NCBI GenBank assembly: GCA_035258565.1
Contig: DATFXF010000306.1
Span: 1 to 26,032 of the forward strand
Length of the DNA: 26,032 bases
Direction: 5' to 3'
From: DATFXF01 sp035258565
GTDB lineage: Bacteria > Acidobacteriota > Terriglobia > Acidiferrales > UBA7541
A model generated the notes under the pieces. It was not told the DNA's origin and made no database searches. It was given only the letters and a program-made list of their open reading frames with translations. The position numbers were made by a program, and so were the translations under genes. This document shows positions 24,301 to 26,032 of this stretch, one piece after another. Numbering within the stretch: position 1 is the stretch's first letter; every line of letters starts with the position of its first letter.

Positions 24301-24479
24301 ACGTTGGGTCTGCCCGGCACGCCGGTGATCGCTACCGTCCGCCCGCCGCGGAATGGGCCAATCGACCGCCAGCGCATCCCGGAGAACAGGCGGGGATCGA
24401 ACTGCTGCGCATGAATCGGGTCACACCATAGCAACGCCAGAATGAGACAAACAGCGAATCGAATGCGGCGAGATTCCAT
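21312..24479 (-). CDS. Large secreted BNR/Asp-box beta-propeller protein (sortilin/VPS10-like, glycosyl-hydrolase-annotated)
   Basis: The protein has 1055 residues. A signal peptide spans residues 1-25 (IRFAVCLILALLWCDPIHAQ). The body holds about eleven Asp-box/BNR turns of the S-x-D-G-G-x-T-W type: SIDGGQTW, STDGGQTW, STDGGDSW, SDDAGQSW, STDGGRTF, SVNGGETW, TTNGGHSW, TRDGGKTW and close variants. These build one or two beta-propellers as in sortilin/VPS10 and sialidase-like proteins. After them comes a linker-like sandwich region (YYLGSAATGPVTLEILDSEG) and a helical C-terminus (about the last 170 residues) with charged coiled-coil character. Databases often label such proteins glycosyl hydrolases, but I see no sialidase arginine triad and the activity is unknown. 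The ATG at 24479 has GGGAGGAG nine bases upstream; the ATG at 24509 lacks one. tRNA-Asn ends 86 bases upstream. Confidence 0.9.
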   Translation of the reverse strand: MESRRIRFAVCLILALLWCDPIHAQQFDPRLFSGMRWRSIGPFRGGRTVAITGVPGRPNVFYMAAVNGGVWKTSDYGQVWTPLFDGQPTGSVGAIAVAPSNRNIIYVGSGEGLQRPDLSVGDGVYKSIDGGQTWQHFGLHDGQQITKILIDPRDPNRVFVAVLGHPFGPNAERGVFRSTDGGQTWSKVLYRDENTGAADLEFDRSNPQTIYAALWAARKPPWEIREGGSFEGPGSGLFKSTDGGDSWHQLTRGLPTTAEGLGRIGLGVAPSRPKRVYALVSSDKSGGLYRSDDAGQSWERVSEERRVTGRGPGAVGVAVAPDNPDVVYVANTSTYRSTDGGRTFTAIKGAPGGDDYQRIWINPENPEIIALSSDQGATISVNGGETWSSWYNQPTAQFYHVITDHRFPYWVYGAQQESGSAGTVSRSDYGEISFREWHSVGVEEYGYIAPNSLDPNILYGGKITRTNQATGEVQDISPEPVHSGKYRYVRTEPAVISPFDPHTLYFASSVLFKTTNGGHSWEVVSPDLTRANYEVPTSLGIFAAQDPEKGKHRGVIYAVAPSFKDPNLIWVGTDDGLIHVTRDGARTWHNVTPPELTPWSKVSVLEASRFDPAVAYAAINRFRLDDLHPYIYRTRDGGKTWRKTAHGLPDNAPVNVVREDPVRKGLLFAGTENSVYVSFNDGDDWQPLQLNLPHTSMRDLAIHEDDLVVATHGRSFWILDDITPLRQLTAEIAKAEVYLYRPQAALRVRWNRNTDTPLPPEVPAGKNPPDGAILDYYLGSAATGPVTLEILDSEGKLVRRFSSADQPEPIEKELNVPTYWVRPPEVLSAEAGMHRFTWDLRYPQPDSLAHDYPIAAIYRDTPRHPLGPAVLAGRYTVKLTVGGRTYTQPLVVKMDPRVKTPPTGLTQQFALESGISKGMNEDFVALKQVHLLRAQLKDRRTRAGQAEIAEALSALDKKIEALEGKAETSVFGLAPRGIEGETLSRLNLELGRLLSVVDGADRTPTTQAVAAYGELEQALRELLARWKELQTHDVAALNEQLKKVNLPPITLSPTP

Positions 24480-24565
24480 CACGACACTCCTCCCGAGGCG
24501 CGCGAGCATACCTCGGAACTGTAACTGCGCTCAACGACTCAGGGAATGGAGGTGAGAATGGGGCT

Positions 24566-24641
24566 TGGCTGGGGCGGGAGGATTCGAACCTCCACCGTCT
24601 GCATTAACAGTGCAGCGTCCTACCAGTTGGACCACGCCCCA
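24566..24641 (-). tRNA. tRNA-Asn (GTT)
   Basis: On the minus strand a complete cloverleaf can be drawn. The acceptor stem TGGGGCG pairs with CGCCCCA, followed by a G discriminator and an encoded CCA (24568-24566). The anticodon stem CTGCA/TGCAG encloses CTGTTAA, so the anticodon is GTT, for asparagine. The T arm is GGAGG-TTCGAAT-CCTCC. No intron. A TAAGAT box (24662-24657) about 15 bases upstream could be its promoter. The BNR gene lies downstream on the same strand with no clear terminator between, and recombinase relics flank the 5' side. Confidence 0.96.
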
Positions 24642-24674
24642 GCGGGTTACGGGAACATCTTACAGCACAAGGGA

Positions 24675-24900
24675 TTACTGGACGTAGGCGGATTCAGTCT
24701 CCGGTTGCGCTACCCGCTCGGTGCTACTAGCGGTGCCACTCGAAGTTCCAGAATTGGCCCCGGCCAGCCGTTCAACAGCGGCCAGGGTGTGCCCCGACGA
24801 AAGGTGCGCATAGCGTACCGTCATGCTGATTTGCCGGTGCCCCATAAGTCCTGCACCGTCCGCGCGCTCAGGGCCACAGACATAACGTCGACCTCATTGT
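24675..24900 (-). pseudogene. Tyrosine recombinase (phage-type integrase), C-terminal relic
   Basis: From the ATG at 24845 the frame reads MGHRQISMTVRYAHLS, then LAAVERLAG, and ends at 24675. This is the C-terminal catalytic block of tyrosine recombinases: the GH.Q/R-I..T..RYAHL signature with the nucleophilic tyrosine in RYAHLS. Just upstream, SARTVQDL reads in another frame and matches the preceding 'TVQ.L' of the family, so one base is missing near 24850. Nothing of the upstream 250 or more residues is recognisable. The tail after AVERLAG is serine- and threonine-rich (GTSSGTATSTE). The relic points toward tRNA-Asn, 34 bases away. Its nearness to a tRNA fits an old integration site, but it lies on the tRNA 5' side, whereas most elements insert at the 3' end. 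Confidence 0.7.
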
Positions 24901-24920
24901 CGCCCATTCTAACAGTGGAT

Positions 24921-25093
24921 GTCCGCTCGGTATATGGGCTGGAGCGACGCGTCTCACAGGAGAAGTTGCAGAGTTAGCCGACTTGCACCGAAACTACAGG
25001 GGGGGAGTCGAGCGCGGCGAGCGAAACGTGAGCCTGCTCAACATCGTGAAACTGGCCCACGGCTTGAACGTTCGAGCCATCAAGCGGCGATAG
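24921..25093 (+). pseudogene. XRE-family helix-turn-helix regulator, frameshifted fragment
   Basis: In one frame the sequence ends RRVSQEKL (24945-24968), and after a one-base loss it continues in another as AELADLHRNYRGGVERGERN, then VSLLNIVKLAHGLNVRAIKRR with a stop at 25091-25093. Joined, VSQEKLAELADLHRNYRGGV is a textbook Cro/CI helix-turn-helix with the 'GVERGERN.S..NI..LA.GL.V' tail. The N-terminal helix is only partly seen and there is no clear start. It is divergent from the integrase relic on its left, as regulators and integrases of mobile elements often are. Confidence 0.72.
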
Positions 25094-25187
25094 CCTCCGT
25101 GTGAAAGCAGCGGACACTGCTCTCCCGCCGAATTGAAGCGCTGCCCGCAAGGTTCTGAGCTGAAAGGTCAAACCTGTGCGAGCCAGG

Positions 25188-25973
25188 TCAGAGAACTGCC
25201 GTTGCAGCCTGCCAGATTAGCTCATAGATTGGTCGTTGCAGGGATGCATCGTGTTCAACTATGTAGGTTGGCTTCTTCCTAGCCGCGTCTTTCAGAGATT
25301 GCCCGATTAGCCAAACCCGATCATCCGCAAAGAGCACGCGGTCGTGAATCGCGCCGCTGCTACGAAAGTCTAGATTCCCACCGGCCGCGTACTTCTGAGC
25401 CAATGTCTTTACGTCCGTTGGCACATTCGCGCTGAGAAGCCTGAAAGACACACTGCGCGGAATTGCGCTGGCGTAAACGTTAAGAATTTCCAGGTTCAGA
25501 TAGGGGTCAATTACGAAGATTTCTTTCTGCGCGAGTTTCAAACACGCAGTCACGTCCCGATAAAATTCGTATTCTTGGCCCGGCTCGTATACTCCCTTGA
25601 TGCCGACTTCAGGCAAATCGATTTCAAGCTCCGAAATGCAACTTCGCAGGGCAGCTTCATAGGCCTGCAACCGAGCTTCAAAATTCCGTTGGTACAAACC
25701 GTGGGGCACACCAGCATCGTAAGGAACCATGCGGGGCTCACCTGCTGAGCGGCCACTCCGAAAATTCTGATGATTTGGACTCTCGCTGCCAAATGAACGC
25801 ATCACAAGCTTCTCAGTCAGGTTGTACCATTCATCTTCGGCAGCTTCTGCTTCCTGATAATCGTGTCCCTTCAGGGATTGCAACGCCTCCAGTTGTTTTT
25901 TCAGGAGGGAATACGCCTTTTCTGGCGGCAGGTCAGGCGGTGTTCCAGCAGGTTGCACTTTTCTGGCGCTCAT
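25188..25973 (-). CDS. PLD-like protein with HxR variant motif, possibly defence-related
   Basis: The protein has 261 residues and no signal peptide. Residues 1-55 are charged and helical (KAYSLLKKQLEALQSLKGHD). Residues about 60-115 hold SFGSESPNHQNFRSGRSAGE and RNFEARLQAYEAALRSCISE. The C-terminal domain (about 130-261) contains KEIFVIDPYLNLEILNVYA, then AIHDRVLFADDRVWLIGQSL and KDAARKKPTYIVEHD. The core is H210-x-R212-x4-D217, a PLD HKD motif with arginine for lysine, followed by GQSLKD instead of GSxN. I recall the HDR...GxSLKD arrangement from PLD-fold proteins found near mobile elements; a substrate or activity is not shown. It is intact, by eye lower in GC than the core genes, and sits next to recombinase and XRE relics. 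It could be a remaining cargo gene. The start is the ATG at 25973; the upstream context lies near the window edge. Confidence 0.68.
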   Translation of the reverse strand: MSARKVQPAGTPPDLPPEKAYSLLKKQLEALQSLKGHDYQEAEAAEDEWYNLTEKLVMRSFGSESPNHQNFRSGRSAGEPRMVPYDAGVPHGLYQRNFEARLQAYEAALRSCISELEIDLPEVGIKGVYEPGQEYEFYRDVTACLKLAQKEIFVIDPYLNLEILNVYASAIPRSVSFRLLSANVPTDVKTLAQKYAAGGNLDFRSSGAIHDRVLFADDRVWLIGQSLKDAARKKPTYIVEHDASLQRPIYELIWQAATAVL

Positions 25974-26032
25974 GGCATTCAGTTTCGGCGCGGCCAGGTA
26001 ACTAGAGCCGCCCGTAGCGCCGGAGCGTCTCG

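Noticed and set aside
1..26032. General sequencing error as the cause of the many frameshifts
   Set aside because: Intact frames of 1055, 874, 749 and 673 residues lie between the broken ones; the lesions are clustered and accompanied by large deletions. Read data would still be needed to exclude local errors.
1..26032. CRISPR array, rRNA or tandem-repeat array
   Set aside because: No regularly spaced direct repeats or rRNA-like conserved segments were seen.

Overview
The window looks like a chromosomal segment of a GC-rich soil or sediment bacterium, most likely an acidobacterium. This is inferred from the gene families, not from a marker gene. The clues are a TonB-dependent receptor with an N-terminal carboxypeptidase-regulatory-like domain, a secreted protein joining that same domain to TPR repeats, a very large secreted sortilin/BNR beta-propeller protein, and a DUF1059 mini-protein. 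No CRISPR array, rRNA or intact mobile element is visible.

Left part (1-8.8 kb): the 3' remnant of an IS1380-type transposase lies just behind an intact TonB-dependent receptor. A small cupin gene follows. The stretch from about 4.0 to 7.0 kb is a gene graveyard: a frameshifted beta-propeller gene, a group II PLP decarboxylase that keeps its two ends but has lost its catalytic core, a short-chain dehydrogenase fragment, and a sulfatase C-terminus. One intact MaoC-type hydratase gene sits among them. An intact cytochrome P450 and a small zinc-ribbon protein close this part.

Middle part (8.9-18.8 kb): this is a dense, well-kept core block. On the minus strand are the TPR protein, queC, a small membrane protein, queD and a DinG-type iron-sulfur helicase. 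On the plus strand are a HIT hydrolase, DNA polymerase I, a c-type cytochrome and a rhodanese. queC and queD supply two steps of 7-deazaguanine (queuosine) synthesis but are not adjacent; queE is not in the window. A DUF2089-like gene between queC and the small membrane gene has lost its N-terminal part or its start codon.

Right part (18.8-26 kb): a c-type di-heme oxidoreductase gene is dead, with a premature TAG, several frameshifts and probably an internal deletion. Next come an intact DUF1059 gene of 58 codons, a short secreted hypothetical protein and the 1055-residue BNR/VPS10-like protein, all on the minus strand. tRNA-Asn(GTT) lies 86 bases upstream of the last of these. Beyond the tRNA are relics of a tyrosine recombinase and of an XRE regulator, then an intact PLD-like gene with an unusual HxR motif. 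This looks like the eroded edge of an old integrated element.

The long neighbouring genes are free of indels, so the broken genes are more likely real decay than general sequencing error. I see no clearly new multi-gene system. The most useful leads are the decayed cluster, the tRNA-linked relic with its PLD-like gene, two candidate leaderless promoters, and the polymerase I with a dead proofreading domain.
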